DNA from: an uncultured Pelagibacteraceae bacterium
GTDB taxonomy: Bacteria > Pseudomonadota > Alphaproteobacteria > Pelagibacterales > Pelagibacteraceae
Direction: 5' to 3'
DNA: 64,000 nucleotides
NCBI GenBank assembly: GCA_902541285.1
Contig: CACBQD010000008.1
Coordinates: 1-64,000, forward strand
Shown here piece after piece: positions 1-8,551 of this stretch (position 1 is the first letter of the stretch; every line of letters starts with the position of its first letter). The position numbers and the translations under genes are program-made. The notes beneath the pieces are model-generated. The model made no database searches, had not been told where the DNA came from, and saw only the letters and a program-made list of their open reading frames with translations.

Positions 1-692
1 CAGGTAAATGGAGATTTTATTGGGGTGCTGATGGAAAACAAGAAACAATATTAGAGGCTGGCGATATAATCTCAATGCCTACAAATATGTTCAGAGCATT
101 TGAAAATGTTGGAGATAAAGAAAGTTTGATGTTCGTTGTATTAGGCGGAGATGATCCTGGTATAATAACATGGGTTCCAGAAATTTTAAAAAAGGCAAAA
201 GAGACTGGTATGGCATTGCTTGATGATAATTCGTTAATAGATTTAAATAAGGTTGAAGTGCCTAACGGGAGAAAGATGATAGAGCCTATCACTCAAGATG
301 AATTAGAAAGATTTGATAATTATTTGCCAGAAGAATTAGAAAAAAATATTTATAGAAATAAACAAAACAATATCAGCGATGAAGTTAATGGCATTAAATT
401 ATATCAAGTATTAGGAAACAAATTTAATAAAAAAACTTATGAACCTTCAATCAATCAAGATACTGGATTTAATTTAACAACATTAAATTCTATATCTGGA
501 GAAATTAAAGATATTGAATGTATAAAGCCTACCGTTCTTTTTGCTCAAGAAGGTAATTGGGAAATAGTAATTGGAAAATCAAATATAAAATTGGAAAAAG
601 GGGATACTTTTTCAGTTCCTTTGAGTAGCAAAATAGATATCTCTTGTAATAATTCAGAAAATAGTATTTTAAATTTTGTTAGTCAGATCTAA
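1..692 (+). CDS. Two-cupin protein, 5' truncated by window edge
   Basis: The reading frame is open from base 3, well upstream of the first internal ATG at 75, so the gene begins before the window. The visible part shows the end of one cupin barrel (a stretch around GD-I-MP followed by FRAFENVG and a hydrophobic strand ending in LGGDDPG). After a linker of about 100 residues a second, shorter cupin-like barrel follows (an EGNWEIVIG strand, then LEKGDTFSVP near the C-terminus). Cupins of this layout bind a metal or act as sugar-isomerase or dioxygenase-like enzymes; the substrate cannot be read from what is visible. The stop codon overlaps the next ATG by one base (TAATG), so the two are probably translated together. 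Confidence 0.75.
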   Translation, partial: GKWRFYWGADGKQETILEAGDIISMPTNMFRAFENVGDKESLMFVVLGGDDPGIITWVPEILKKAKETGMALLDDNSLIDLNKVEVPNGRKMIEPITQDELERFDNYLPEELEKNIYRNKQNNISDEVNGIKLYQVLGNKFNKKTYEPSINQDTGFNLTTLNSISGEIKDIECIKPTVLFAQEGNWEIVIGKSNIKLEKGDTFSVPLSSKIDISCNNSENSILNFVSQI

Positions 693-1651
693 TGAAAGGA
701 TTTGATAGTAATTATAAAAATTTAACTGATTACATTTTAAAAATTACTAAACAAATTTGGGAAGGAAAGGATGTCGAGTCGATATCTAAATATTATTCAG
801 AGAATATCCCTGTAAGATCACCCTTTGGAATAACCTATGGTTTTAAACCTGTTATTGATGCAACTTATAAAACTTTAGACGAATTTCCAGACAGACAATT
901 ATTAGGTGAGGATGTAATTTGGAGTGGAAATGACGACGAAGGATATCATTCATCTCACAGAATTCTGAGCAAAGCTACACATTTAAATGATGGGTATTAC
1001 GGAAAAAAAACAGGAAACAAAATTGTTTATAGAGTTATAGCTGACTGTGCATGTAAAAATAATCAGGTTTATGATGAGTGGATTGTGAGAGATCAAGGTG
1101 CAATGGTTCGACAGCTAGGTTATACACCTGAGCAATTTGCAAGGCATTTAATTGATAAAGAAGGTGGCATATCTAAAGCTATCAAAGTTTTTAATAGATC
1201 TTCTGATATAAAGTCAGAGTATAATCCAGTAAAAGTTAATGAAGTTTCATCAGGTTATATATATTCCAATATTTTAAAGAAAATATTTAATAATGATTAT
1301 GATTTTGAAGATTATGATAGAGCAGCCAGTCTATTTTGGCCAAGTAACAAAGTTGGAAATGGCAGTGAAGATATAATTAAATATTGGAGCTCTTTAAAAA
1401 ATATATTTTCTGAAATAAAGTTTACAATCGAACATGTTGCATCATTGGATGAAAAAAATAACAATCAAAAAGCTACAATCAGATGGTTTTTAAGTGGTAA
1501 GCACTCTAAAGACAGTGAAGAATTTGGAAAAAAGACTGACAAAGATTTATTTATAATGGGTATAAATCATGCAGAATTAAGAGATGATAAAATAATAAGA
1601 GAATGGGTATTGTTTGATGAAGTGGCTATTTGGAAACAAATATTAATGTAA
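692..1651 (+). CDS. Tandem NTF2/SnoaL-like domain protein
   Basis: A 319-residue protein that appears to be two NTF2/SnoaL-type cone-barrel domains in tandem, roughly residues 10-150 and 185-315. Each half starts with a helical stretch followed by a YY-or-LFWP-type segment (SKYYSENIPVRSPFG in the first, DRAASLFWPSNKVG in the second), and each ends with a DEW or REW strand. The family includes polyketide cyclases, ester cyclases and many uncharacterised small-molecule enzymes, so no reaction can be assigned. It overlaps the cupin gene upstream by one base and precedes the MetE-like gene by five bases, so it belongs to the same operon. The fold assignment rests on pattern recognition and the function is unknown. 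Confidence 0.65.
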   Translation: MKGFDSNYKNLTDYILKITKQIWEGKDVESISKYYSENIPVRSPFGITYGFKPVIDATYKTLDEFPDRQLLGEDVIWSGNDDEGYHSSHRILSKATHLNDGYYGKKTGNKIVYRVIADCACKNNQVYDEWIVRDQGAMVRQLGYTPEQFARHLIDKEGGISKAIKVFNRSSDIKSEYNPVKVNEVSSGYIYSNILKKIFNNDYDFEDYDRAASLFWPSNKVGNGSEDIIKYWSSLKNIFSEIKFTIEHVASLDEKNNNQKATIRWFLSGKHSKDSEEFGKKTDKDLFIMGINHAELRDDKIIREWVLFDEVAIWKQILM

Positions 1652-1656
1652 AAACT

Positions 1657-2784
1657 ATGTATAAAATTAAAACCACACATGTTGGAAGTCTGCCAAGATC
1701 AAAAAAGCTATCTGAGATACTATTTAAAAAAGATAAAAATGAATTATTTGATCAAGTTGAACTTGATAAGATAATTGAAGAGGATGTAGACAAAATTGTA
1801 AAGAAACAAATTGATATCGGAATTGACATTATAAGTGATGGTGAAATGTCAAAAATAAGTTACGCTACTTATGTCAAGGATCGGTTGCATGGCTTTAGCG
1901 GTGAAAGTGAAAGAAGAGCTCCTAAAGACTTAGATGATTTTCCATCATATAAAGAAAAAATTGCAAAATCAGGGGGTACGCCTACTTATACAAGACCATG
2001 TTGTACTGCTGATTTAAAAATCAAAGATACTAAGTCTCTTACTAAAGATATCAGTAATTTAAAATCAGCGTTAAAAAAAAATAACCATTCTCAAGGATTT
2101 ATTAACTCTGCTTCACCAGGAGTAATTTCAAATTTCCTTCCAAACAAATTCTATAAAAATGACGATGATTATTTAGAGGCATTATCAAAAATGATGAAAA
2201 CTGAATATGATGAAATAACAAAGAATGATTTATTATTACAAATTGATTGCCCGGATCTTGCACTAGCAAGACATATGACTTTTAAAAATGTATCAGATGA
2301 AGAATTTTTAGTAAGAGCTGAAAAACAAATCGAATGTCTTAATGAAGCAATCAAAGATATCGATGGCTCTAAGTTGAGAATGCATATCTGCTGGGGAAAT
2401 TATGAAGGACCACATATTCACGATATTGGATTAGAAAAAATATTACCTATTGCTTTAAAAGCAAATATCCAAACTTATTTAATTGAGGCATCCAATCCAA
2501 GGCATGCTCATGAATGGCAGGTTTTTGAGAAAATAAAACTTCCCAATGATAAAGTAATAGTTCCTGGTGTAATAGACTCAACGTCAAACTTCATAGAGCA
2601 TGAAGAGTTAGTAAAAAATAGAATAATTCAGTATTCAAAAGTAATTGATAAAAATCAATTAATGGCTGGAAGTGATTGTGGATTTAGTACTTTTGCAGGC
2701 TTTGGTAATGTGGATGAAAATATTGTTTACAAGAAATTTGAATCTTTGGTCGCAGGTGCAGAGCTTGCGTCAAATGCGATTTAA
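1657..2784 (+). CDS. Core-MetE-like, cobalamin-independent methyltransferase
   Basis: Resembles the C-terminal catalytic half of cobalamin-independent methionine synthase. The 375-residue product starts with the family hallmark TTHVGSLPR. It carries the expected zinc ligands: His243 and Cys245 (MHICWG), Glu277 (IEASNPRH) and Cys341 (GSDCGF). The N-terminal folate-binding half of full MetE is missing, as in so-called core-MetE proteins, so the methyl donor is probably not methyl-THF-triglutamate bound in the usual way. An ATG at 1657 was preferred over the upstream in-frame codon at 1630, which lies inside the preceding gene, because family members begin MYKIKTTHVGS. Being next to cupin, SnoaL and a sugar-type importer suggests demethylation or methyl transfer on an imported compound; this is inference. 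Confidence 0.8.
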   Translation: MYKIKTTHVGSLPRSKKLSEILFKKDKNELFDQVELDKIIEEDVDKIVKKQIDIGIDIISDGEMSKISYATYVKDRLHGFSGESERRAPKDLDDFPSYKEKIAKSGGTPTYTRPCCTADLKIKDTKSLTKDISNLKSALKKNNHSQGFINSASPGVISNFLPNKFYKNDDDYLEALSKMMKTEYDEITKNDLLLQIDCPDLALARHMTFKNVSDEEFLVRAEKQIECLNEAIKDIDGSKLRMHICWGNYEGPHIHDIGLEKILPIALKANIQTYLIEASNPRHAHEWQVFEKIKLPNDKVIVPGVIDSTSNFIEHEELVKNRIIQYSKVIDKNQLMAGSDCGFSTFAGFGNVDENIVYKKFESLVAGAELASNAI

Positions 2785-2844
2785 AAACTACTTTTAAATT
2801 CCCTGAGGAATATATATCCTTTACCCCATAAATTTAAATTTAAT

Positions 2845-2850
2845 GAGGGA
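2845..2850 (+). promoter_or_regulatory. Shine-Dalgarno site that sets the binding-protein start
   Basis: A GAGGGA motif lies seven bases before the ATG at 2858. It overlaps an upstream in-frame ATG at 2843, which cannot use it. The site therefore selects 2858 as the start, which also gives a clean signal peptide. Confidence 0.7.
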
Positions 2851-2857
2851 AACAAAT

Positions 2858-4078
2858 ATGAAAAAAATATTAATATCTTTATTGTTTCTTCTTTTTGGAA
2901 CTTCTGCTTACGCAGATTGTAACATTAAGAGTGGATCAATAAATATTTTAGCTAATGATTTTCCAGCTTTAAGAACTTTCGTGGAAACAGCTAAAGGATG
3001 TAAAGGAAGTGCGGATTTTAAAGTCACACACTCATCTGAGCACAATAAAATTGCTGTGCCAGCTCTAACTGCAAATCCATCAGAGTTTTCTGCAAGAATT
3101 GCAGCAAATAGCTCTATAGTTCCTTTGATGAACCAAGACTTAATTAGACCACTTGATGATCTTGTTAAGAAATATGGAAAAGGAATACAAGACTCTCAAT
3201 TGATAACAATTGATGGAAAAATAATGGCAGTTGCTTTTATGGCAAATACTCAGCACTTATATTACAGAGAAGATGTTTTAAAAGAATTGGGTATAGCTGT
3301 TCCTAAAACATATGAGGAAGTAGTTGCGGCATCAGAAAAAATAAGAGCATCTGGTAAAATGCAATATCCTTACGCAGCAGCATACAAAGCTGGTTGGAAT
3401 TTAGCAGAAGAATTCGTTAACATGTACATTGGACATGGAGGAGAATTCTTTAAAGCAGGAACTGCTCAACCAAGCATTAACAATGCAAAAGGTGTAGCAA
3501 CATTAAATATGCTAAAAAAATTAGCAGGTTTAAGTAACCCAGATTATTTAACTCACGATAGTGAAGCTATTAAAGTTGAATGGGAATCTGGAAATGTTGC
3601 ATTAATGACTCTTTGGGCATCAAGATCAGGAACATTGCTTGATGATGATGGTGATGCAAAAATTACAGCTGCAACTAAATTAACTGGACCAGCAACAGTT
3701 GCTGGAGGAAACATACCAGCGGCGACTTTATGGTGGGACGGTTTCACATTAGCAAAAAATAGATCTGACGCTGATGCTGAAGCAACATTTAGAGCTTTGG
3801 CACACGCAGCTGCTAACAAAAAGATGGTTGCAGATGCAGCGGATCAAGCTGTTTGGTTAATTGAAGGTTTTAAGCCTGGACCAAAATCAATTGGAGTTAT
3901 CGAAGCTGTTAAAATGAAAGCTAAACCATATCCAATGTTACCACAAATGGGTTTAATGCATGGTGCATTAGGAAGTGAGATTGTTGAATTTTTACAAGGT
4001 AAAGAGTCAGCAGAACAAGCTTTAAAAGATGTGGAAGCAGCTTACATGAGTAAAGCAAAAGAACAAGGCTTTCTATAA
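2858..4078 (+). CDS. Sugar ABC transporter substrate-binding protein (family 1)
   Basis: Periplasmic solute-binding protein of the maltose/glycerol-phosphate type, 406 residues. It has a signal peptide with a KK n-region, a Leu-rich core and a likely cleavage after AYA near residue 19. The mature part has the expected two-lobed pattern, with YYREDVLKELGI and PKTYEEVVAA around the first hinge. Codon choice is richer in GCA/GCT alanine than in neighbouring genes, as is usual for highly expressed binding proteins. A strong hairpin follows the stop codon, and two permease genes lie downstream. The ligand is unknown; a carbohydrate or polyol is the family expectation. Confidence 0.88.
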   Translation: MKKILISLLFLLFGTSAYADCNIKSGSINILANDFPALRTFVETAKGCKGSADFKVTHSSEHNKIAVPALTANPSEFSARIAANSSIVPLMNQDLIRPLDDLVKKYGKGIQDSQLITIDGKIMAVAFMANTQHLYYREDVLKELGIAVPKTYEEVVAASEKIRASGKMQYPYAAAYKAGWNLAEEFVNMYIGHGGEFFKAGTAQPSINNAKGVATLNMLKKLAGLSNPDYLTHDSEAIKVEWESGNVALMTLWASRSGTLLDDDGDAKITAATKLTGPATVAGGNIPAATLWWDGFTLAKNRSDADAEATFRALAHAAANKKMVADAADQAVWLIEGFKPGPKSIGVIEAVKMKAKPYPMLPQMGLMHGALGSEIVEFLQGKESAEQALKDVEAAYMSKAKEQGFL

Positions 4079-4090
4079 TCAATAAATTTT

Positions 4091-4113
4091 AAGTGGGGAT
4101 CAAATCCCCACTT
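4091..4113 (+). terminator. Intercistronic hairpin after the binding-protein gene
   Basis: A perfect 10 bp inverted repeat with a three-base loop (arms 4091-4100 and 4104-4113, core GTGGGGAT/ATCCCCAC) sits 12 bases after the stop of the binding-protein gene and 9 bases before the permease ATG. No T-run follows, so it is more likely an mRNA-stabilising or attenuating stem than a full terminator. Confidence 0.75.
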
Positions 4114-4122
4114 ATTACATTA

Positions 4123-5151
4123 ATGCCTAACAAAACTTTTTTTTGGTTTTTCTTGCCAACTGGATTGGCAATGATTTTATTTATAGGTCTACCTATTATT
4201 TCAACAGGGATACAATCATTTTATGCGCAGCACGACCAAGTAGTTAAGGAAGTAAAAAAATGTGATCCTTTTGGATGTACAGTTTCTATAGTTGTTGACC
4301 AAGAAAAAACCTCAAAAATTCGAGAAGAAAAGCCTTTAGGAAAATTCAACGGATTTGGGACTTATGTCGATAGAAATCATCTTGCAATAGAAGAAATTGG
4401 AAAATTTTGGAATGAAACAAATAGTTTTGGGGAATTTGTAGATCAAGTTACCAACCTACCCTTTTACAAGGCTCTAATTTTTACTTTAACTTATTGTTTG
4501 TTTGTAACGCCTAACGTCTTACTTTTAGGTTTTATAATTGCATTAAGTCTTAATGCAGTAACTAGAAGAATTAGAGGGCCACTAATATTTGGAACCATAT
4601 TGCCAATGATTGTTACTCCATTGGTGGGTTCTTTAGTTTTATTTTGGATGATAGATGCAGAAGGAATTATTGGCGCGAATTTGCAAATGTTAATGGATGA
4701 CCCTTATTTATCGTTAAAATCCTCAAAAACTCTTACTTGGATAACTATAATAATTTATGGAATTTGGCACCATTCACCATTTGCTTTTGTAGTATTTTAT
4801 GCAGCTTTACAAACTGTTCCCCAAGAACCTGTTGAGGCAGCTATTATTGATGGAGCATCAAGATGGCAGAGAGTAAGACATATTGTTTTGCCTCATATTT
4901 ATCCTGTAGTTACATTTGTTGCTCTTATTTCATTGATGGATAATTTTAGAGTTTTTGAGCCTATAATTGGTTTCAGTGCTGAAGGAAGTGCTCAATCTTT
5001 GTCTTGGTTAATTTATGATAACCTCGTTAATGAGGAAGTAATATTATTTGGTTCGGCCGCAGCCACCTCAATGATGACAATTGTTGGGATAGCCATACTT
5101 TTAGCACCAGTTTTAATAAGAACATGGAAGGAATTTAGGACAGCGAGATAA
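4123..5151 (+). CDS. Sugar ABC transporter permease, MalF/UgpA type
   Basis: Integral membrane permease of 342 residues. It has an N-terminal transmembrane helix, a hydrophilic insertion of about 70 residues (roughly 40-110, with DPFGCTVS), then the conserved transmembrane block. The ATPase-contacting EAA loop reads EAAIIDGASRW followed by VLPHIYP. The start was set at ATG 4123, since the alternative GTG at 4093 lies inside the hairpin stem. It abuts the second permease gene with no gap. No ATPase of the MalK/UgpC class is encoded next to it in this window, so one must lie upstream of base 1 or elsewhere. Confidence 0.88.
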   Translation: MPNKTFFWFFLPTGLAMILFIGLPIISTGIQSFYAQHDQVVKEVKKCDPFGCTVSIVVDQEKTSKIREEKPLGKFNGFGTYVDRNHLAIEEIGKFWNETNSFGEFVDQVTNLPFYKALIFTLTYCLFVTPNVLLLGFIIALSLNAVTRRIRGPLIFGTILPMIVTPLVGSLVLFWMIDAEGIIGANLQMLMDDPYLSLKSSKTLTWITIIIYGIWHHSPFAFVVFYAALQTVPQEPVEAAIIDGASRWQRVRHIVLPHIYPVVTFVALISLMDNFRVFEPIIGFSAEGSAQSLSWLIYDNLVNEEVILFGSAAATSMMTIVGIAILLAPVLIRTWKEFRTAR

Positions 5152-6033
5152 ATGGAATACGGACTTGATAAAAGATCAAATGCTTTAAAAATTTTTAATA
5201 CAACCTTTATAATAGTTTGGTTGTTGGTTGCATGCTTTCCCTTTATTTGGACTTTCTGGGGGTCATTTAAAGTAAGAGCTGACTTTTTTTCAAGAGCCGA
5301 CTGGTGGTATGCTATTACAGCATTCAATACATTGTTAGAAACTGGAGGAAAGTTTACAACAGATGCTTATAGTCAAGCATGGACTGAAGGAGAGTTTTGG
5401 AAGGCATCTAGGAATACAGTTATAGTTACATTTTTTGTTGTAACCATTTCATTGTTCCTCGGGACATTAGGAGCTTATGCTTTATCTAGGTCTACAAGAA
5501 ATTATGCATTTTGGATTTTAATTGCAGCATTAATTTTTAGAGCAATGCCACATATTACATTAGTCTCTGGCTATTTATTTCCGTTTTTTCAATTACAAAT
5601 TTGGGGAATACTACCAACGACCATTGTTGTTCTTGTTGCAATAAATCAACCATTTACTTTATGGTTATTATATTCATTTTTTAAAACTGTTCCTAAAGAA
5701 CTTGATGAAAGTGCTTTAATTGATGGCTGTTCTTATTTTCAAGCATTTAGACATATCATTATGCCAGTTATGTGGCCTGGAGTAATAACAGCTGGATTAT
5801 TTAGTTTAATGCTGGCGTATAACGATTTTACAGTGACTGCTCTTTTATTAAATCAGGAAAATCATACTATGGTACCCAAAATCCAAAGTTATCTTGGGAC
5901 AAATCAACATGAAGGTAATTTGATGTGGGCTGTTTCTGCAGTTGTTTCAGCAACTGCTCCATTATTTATGTTAGTTATGTTTTTCCAAAGACAAGTAATC
6001 AGTGGATTAACAGCTGGTGCTGTAAAGGGATAA
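5152..6033 (+). CDS. Sugar ABC transporter permease, MalG/UgpE type
   Basis: Second membrane subunit of the importer, 293 residues with about six transmembrane helices. The EAA loop reads ESALIDGCSYFQAFRHI followed by MPVMWPG, as in MalG/UgpE-type permeases. It begins immediately after the stop of the first permease. Its own stop overlaps the ATG of the following HAD-like gene by one base (TAATG), so the HAD-like protein is made together with the transporter. The substrate is unknown. Confidence 0.88.
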   Translation: MEYGLDKRSNALKIFNTTFIIVWLLVACFPFIWTFWGSFKVRADFFSRADWWYAITAFNTLLETGGKFTTDAYSQAWTEGEFWKASRNTVIVTFFVVTISLFLGTLGAYALSRSTRNYAFWILIAALIFRAMPHITLVSGYLFPFFQLQIWGILPTTIVVLVAINQPFTLWLLYSFFKTVPKELDESALIDGCSYFQAFRHIIMPVMWPGVITAGLFSLMLAYNDFTVTALLLNQENHTMVPKIQSYLGTNQHEGNLMWAVSAVVSATAPLFMLVMFFQRQVISGLTAGAVKG

Positions 6034-6692
6034 TGAGTTACAAAGCTGTTTTATTTGGTTCAATTGGAACCTTAGCTGAAACATCAGATCTTCAAAGAGA
6101 TGCATTTAATGAAGCTTTTAAAATAAGTGGATTAGACTGGTTCTGGGATGAAGATATATACAGAAAACTATTGTCAAAATCAGGTGGAACTACAAGAATT
6201 AATGATTACGCAAAAGAAACTAGTGTTGAAATAGATGGAAAAAAAATAAGAAATTTAAAAACCAAAATTTTTAATGAATATTTAAACAAACACAAGGTTG
6301 AGCCTAGAGACGGTGTAAAAGAAATAATTCAATTTTGCAAAAAGAACAAAATAAAAATTGGGCTTGCTAGTTCAACAACGAGTAACAATATCAATTCTAT
6401 TTTTAACTCGTTAAGAGGAAGAATTGAAAAAAAAGATTTTGATTTTATCGGCAATAATGAATTCATATTAAGAGAAAAACCATATCCCGATATTTATAAT
6501 TATGCTTTAAAATACTTGAATATTAACTCAGACGAATGTGTGGCAATTGAAGATACAGAAGAAAGTTTAAATTCTGCTTTAAGTGCAGACATAAAATGTG
6601 TTGCATTTCCTGGAAAATATCACACTCAGTACGGATTTGATGGGAACCATTTAAAGGTTAATAAATTATCAAAAAAAATCTTTAATAAATAA
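6033..6692 (+). CDS. HAD-fold protein lacking motif I aspartates
   Basis: A 219-residue protein with the length and layout of the CbbY/beta-phosphoglucomutase branch of haloacid dehalogenase-like phosphatases. Motif II is present (LASSTT, Ser113/114), motif III is present (REKPYPD, Lys149), and motif IV is present (AIEDTEES, Glu173-Asp174). Motif I, normally DxDGTL, reads FGSIGTL: the nucleophile is Gly9 and the acid/base position is Ile11. The DNA codons are GGT and ATT, so a frameshift does not explain it. On family knowledge such a protein should not make the aspartyl-phosphate intermediate. It may be a sugar-phosphate sensor or transporter partner. It overlaps the permease stop by one base and the convergent LysE gene by eleven. 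Confidence 0.8.
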   Translation: MSYKAVLFGSIGTLAETSDLQRDAFNEAFKISGLDWFWDEDIYRKLLSKSGGTTRINDYAKETSVEIDGKKIRNLKTKIFNEYLNKHKVEPRDGVKEIIQFCKKNKIKIGLASSTTSNNINSIFNSLRGRIEKKDFDFIGNNEFILREKPYPDIYNYALKYLNINSDECVAIEDTEESLNSALSADIKCVAFPGKYHTQYGFDGNHLKVNKLSKKIFNK

Positions 6693-7296
6693 TATCTCTA
6701 ATAATGTAAAAAACTATACCTGACATAAATATTATTATAAAAATATTTATGTATTTCCAAAAGCTTCTATTATTTAACTTGTTTGAAAAAATCTTAGATA
6801 AGTATCCTAAAGAAAAGAAAAACAAAAAAGAAGCTATAGAAGCTCCTATTCCAAAGTAAATTTTGTTTTCAATATTAAAGGATTTTGAGAAATTCCCTAA
6901 AAAAAATACTGTATCAGAATATACGTGAGGATTTAAATATGTAAAACCTAAGGTCTTAATAAAGATATTAAATGAGCTCTGTGCTATGACATTATTTTTA
7001 AATTCTAAAGATCTAAATTTAAATATTTCTTTAATTTTTCCATAAATAAAAAAAGATAAAAAAATAATTAAAAGGATATTTAAAATCAGCTCCACTACAT
7101 TATTAAAATAATAAGAAAAATAATTAAATAAAAAGATACCTAAGAAAATTAAAATCAAATCAGATAATGCACAGACTAAGCAAACTAAAAATATATATTG
7201 TTTCTTTAGTCCTTGCTCTATTACAAAAACATTTTGAGGTCCTATTGCAAAAATTAATGTTAAGCCCGTCAAAAAACCTAAAAAAAGGAAAGACAT
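6682..7296 (-). CDS. LysE/ArgO-family amino-acid exporter
   Basis: A 204-residue membrane protein beginning with the LysE family signature (GFLTGLTLIFAIGPQNVFVIEQGL) and predicted to have five to six transmembrane helices. LysE/ArgO members export basic amino acids, mostly lysine or arginine. The GPQN motif near residue 20 and the LNPHVYSDTVFFLG segment in the middle are typical of the ArgO branch. It is read after the MFS gene with a two-base gap and ends by overlapping the HAD-like gene on the other strand by eleven bases. The export substrate is inferred from the family only. Confidence 0.88.
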   Translation of the reverse strand: MSFLFLGFLTGLTLIFAIGPQNVFVIEQGLKKQYIFLVCLVCALSDLILIFLGIFLFNYFSYYFNNVVELILNILLIIFLSFFIYGKIKEIFKFRSLEFKNNVIAQSSFNIFIKTLGFTYLNPHVYSDTVFFLGNFSKSFNIENKIYFGIGASIASFLFFFSLGYLSKIFSNKLNNRSFWKYINIFIIIFMSGIVFYIIRDIIY

Positions 7297-7298
7297 GT

Positions 7299-8468
7299 TT
7301 AAGAAACTGATTTTTTATCAGCAACAAAACTTACAAATATAATTAATATTAAAAAAGGTATACAAATAATATTCATCATTTTCCATCCAATAGAATTTAG
7401 TAAAATTCCAGCAGATAAACTGGCCAAAGCCATAGTTGAAAAAACAATTAAATCATTTATCCCTTGTACTTTAAATTTTTCTTCTTTATTATAAGTCAAA
7501 ACTACTAAGCTGGTACCTGATATAAACAAAAAATTCCAACCGAGACCTAGAAAAATTAATGAGAGCATATAATTAAGATATGTCTGTTCAAATAAACTTA
7601 AAAGAACTGTAATAAAAAAAAATAAAACTCCACCATAAATTATTGTACTGTGTCCATATTTTTTTATTAAATTACCTGTTACTAGCGAAGGTAAAAACAT
7701 TGCAACCACATGAAATTGTAATACTAAGCCAGTTTCTTTTAAGCTCATATTTTCCATAACATGCATACTTAAAGGAGTTGCTGTCATTAAAAATGACATT
7801 ACTGCATAAGCAAAAGCAGCTGCAGTAATTGCTTGTAAAAATCTTGGTTGTAATACTATAGATTTTAGATTTCTTATATTTCCTTCCTTTAGACTATCTT
7901 CCTGAACATTTTCGACATTTTTAAAAAAAAATAAAAAAACTCCTGGCATAAAAGAAAGGAAAGATAGTAAAAGATAGGAACCAACATATAATTGATCCTG
8001 GATTAAATCTTTAGTGTAATTTGCAAGAGTTATACCTAAAAATGCAGAAACAATCCCTGCTAATAAAAGAGTAGAAATTGCTTTTGGTATTTTGTCTTTT
8101 TCAACACTTTCAGCTGCTGCAAATCTATATTGATGATTAAATGCAGCTCCCATTCCAAGAATTAAGCAAGATAGACAAAATAAATTAAAACTTTTCTGAC
8201 TGATTGCAAAAGCAGCAAGTAGTGCTGAACAAGAGCTTCCGATAGCCGCAAAGACAAAACCATTTCTTCTTCCAATTTTACTCATAATATTTGCCGCTAA
8301 AACAGTAAAGCTTGCTGTTCCAACTACGAATAAAGCGGTTGGTAAGGTTGATAAAGATTGATTTGAGCTAATTTGAGAGCCAACTATTCCGCTAAGAAAT
8401 ACTGTTATTGTTGCAGTGGTAAAACCAAATATCTGACTTATCGTAAGTAAGGATAAATTTCTGTTCAT
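7299..8468 (-). CDS. MFS transporter
   Basis: A 389-residue major-facilitator protein with about twelve transmembrane helices in two halves. The loop between helices 2 and 3 carries a degenerate MFS motif A (KIGRRNGF), and a charged loop near residue 190 (KNVENVQEDSLKEG) separates the two halves. Residues 230-240 carry MTATPLSMHV, as in the YnfM/drug-efflux-like branch. It is divergent from the racemase-family gene, sharing an 83-base promoter region, and is followed by lysE. The substrate is not predictable; export of a small molecule is most likely. Confidence 0.85.
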   Translation of the reverse strand: MNRNLSLLTISQIFGFTTATITVFLSGIVGSQISSNQSLSTLPTALFVVGTASFTVLAANIMSKIGRRNGFVFAAIGSSCSALLAAFAISQKSFNLFCLSCLILGMGAAFNHQYRFAAAESVEKDKIPKAISTLLLAGIVSAFLGITLANYTKDLIQDQLYVGSYLLLSFLSFMPGVFLFFFKNVENVQEDSLKEGNIRNLKSIVLQPRFLQAITAAAFAYAVMSFLMTATPLSMHVMENMSLKETGLVLQFHVVAMFLPSLVTGNLIKKYGHSTIIYGGVLFFFITVLLSLFEQTYLNYMLSLIFLGLGWNFLFISGTSLVVLTYNKEEKFKVQGINDLIVFSTMALASLSAGILLNSIGWKMMNIICIPFLILIIFVSFVADKKSVS

Positions 8469-8551
8469 ATTTAGCGATAATATATTTCTGCTGTTATTTA
8501 AATATGTATATAGATGTTTTGAATTTTAATATAGAAGATATTATTTAAATT

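Noticed and set aside
2785-2844. Possible terminator or riboswitch between the MetE-like and binding-protein genes
   Set aside because: Only a five-base stem (ATTCC/GGAAT) is present, with no conserved riboswitch core; the 73-base spacer is too short for a known methionine- or SAM-sensing element.
3553-3819. Open frame on the minus strand inside the sugar-binding-protein gene
   Set aside because: It is antisense to a well-supported gene, has no ribosome site or recognisable domain, and its composition mirrors the alanine-rich coding strand.
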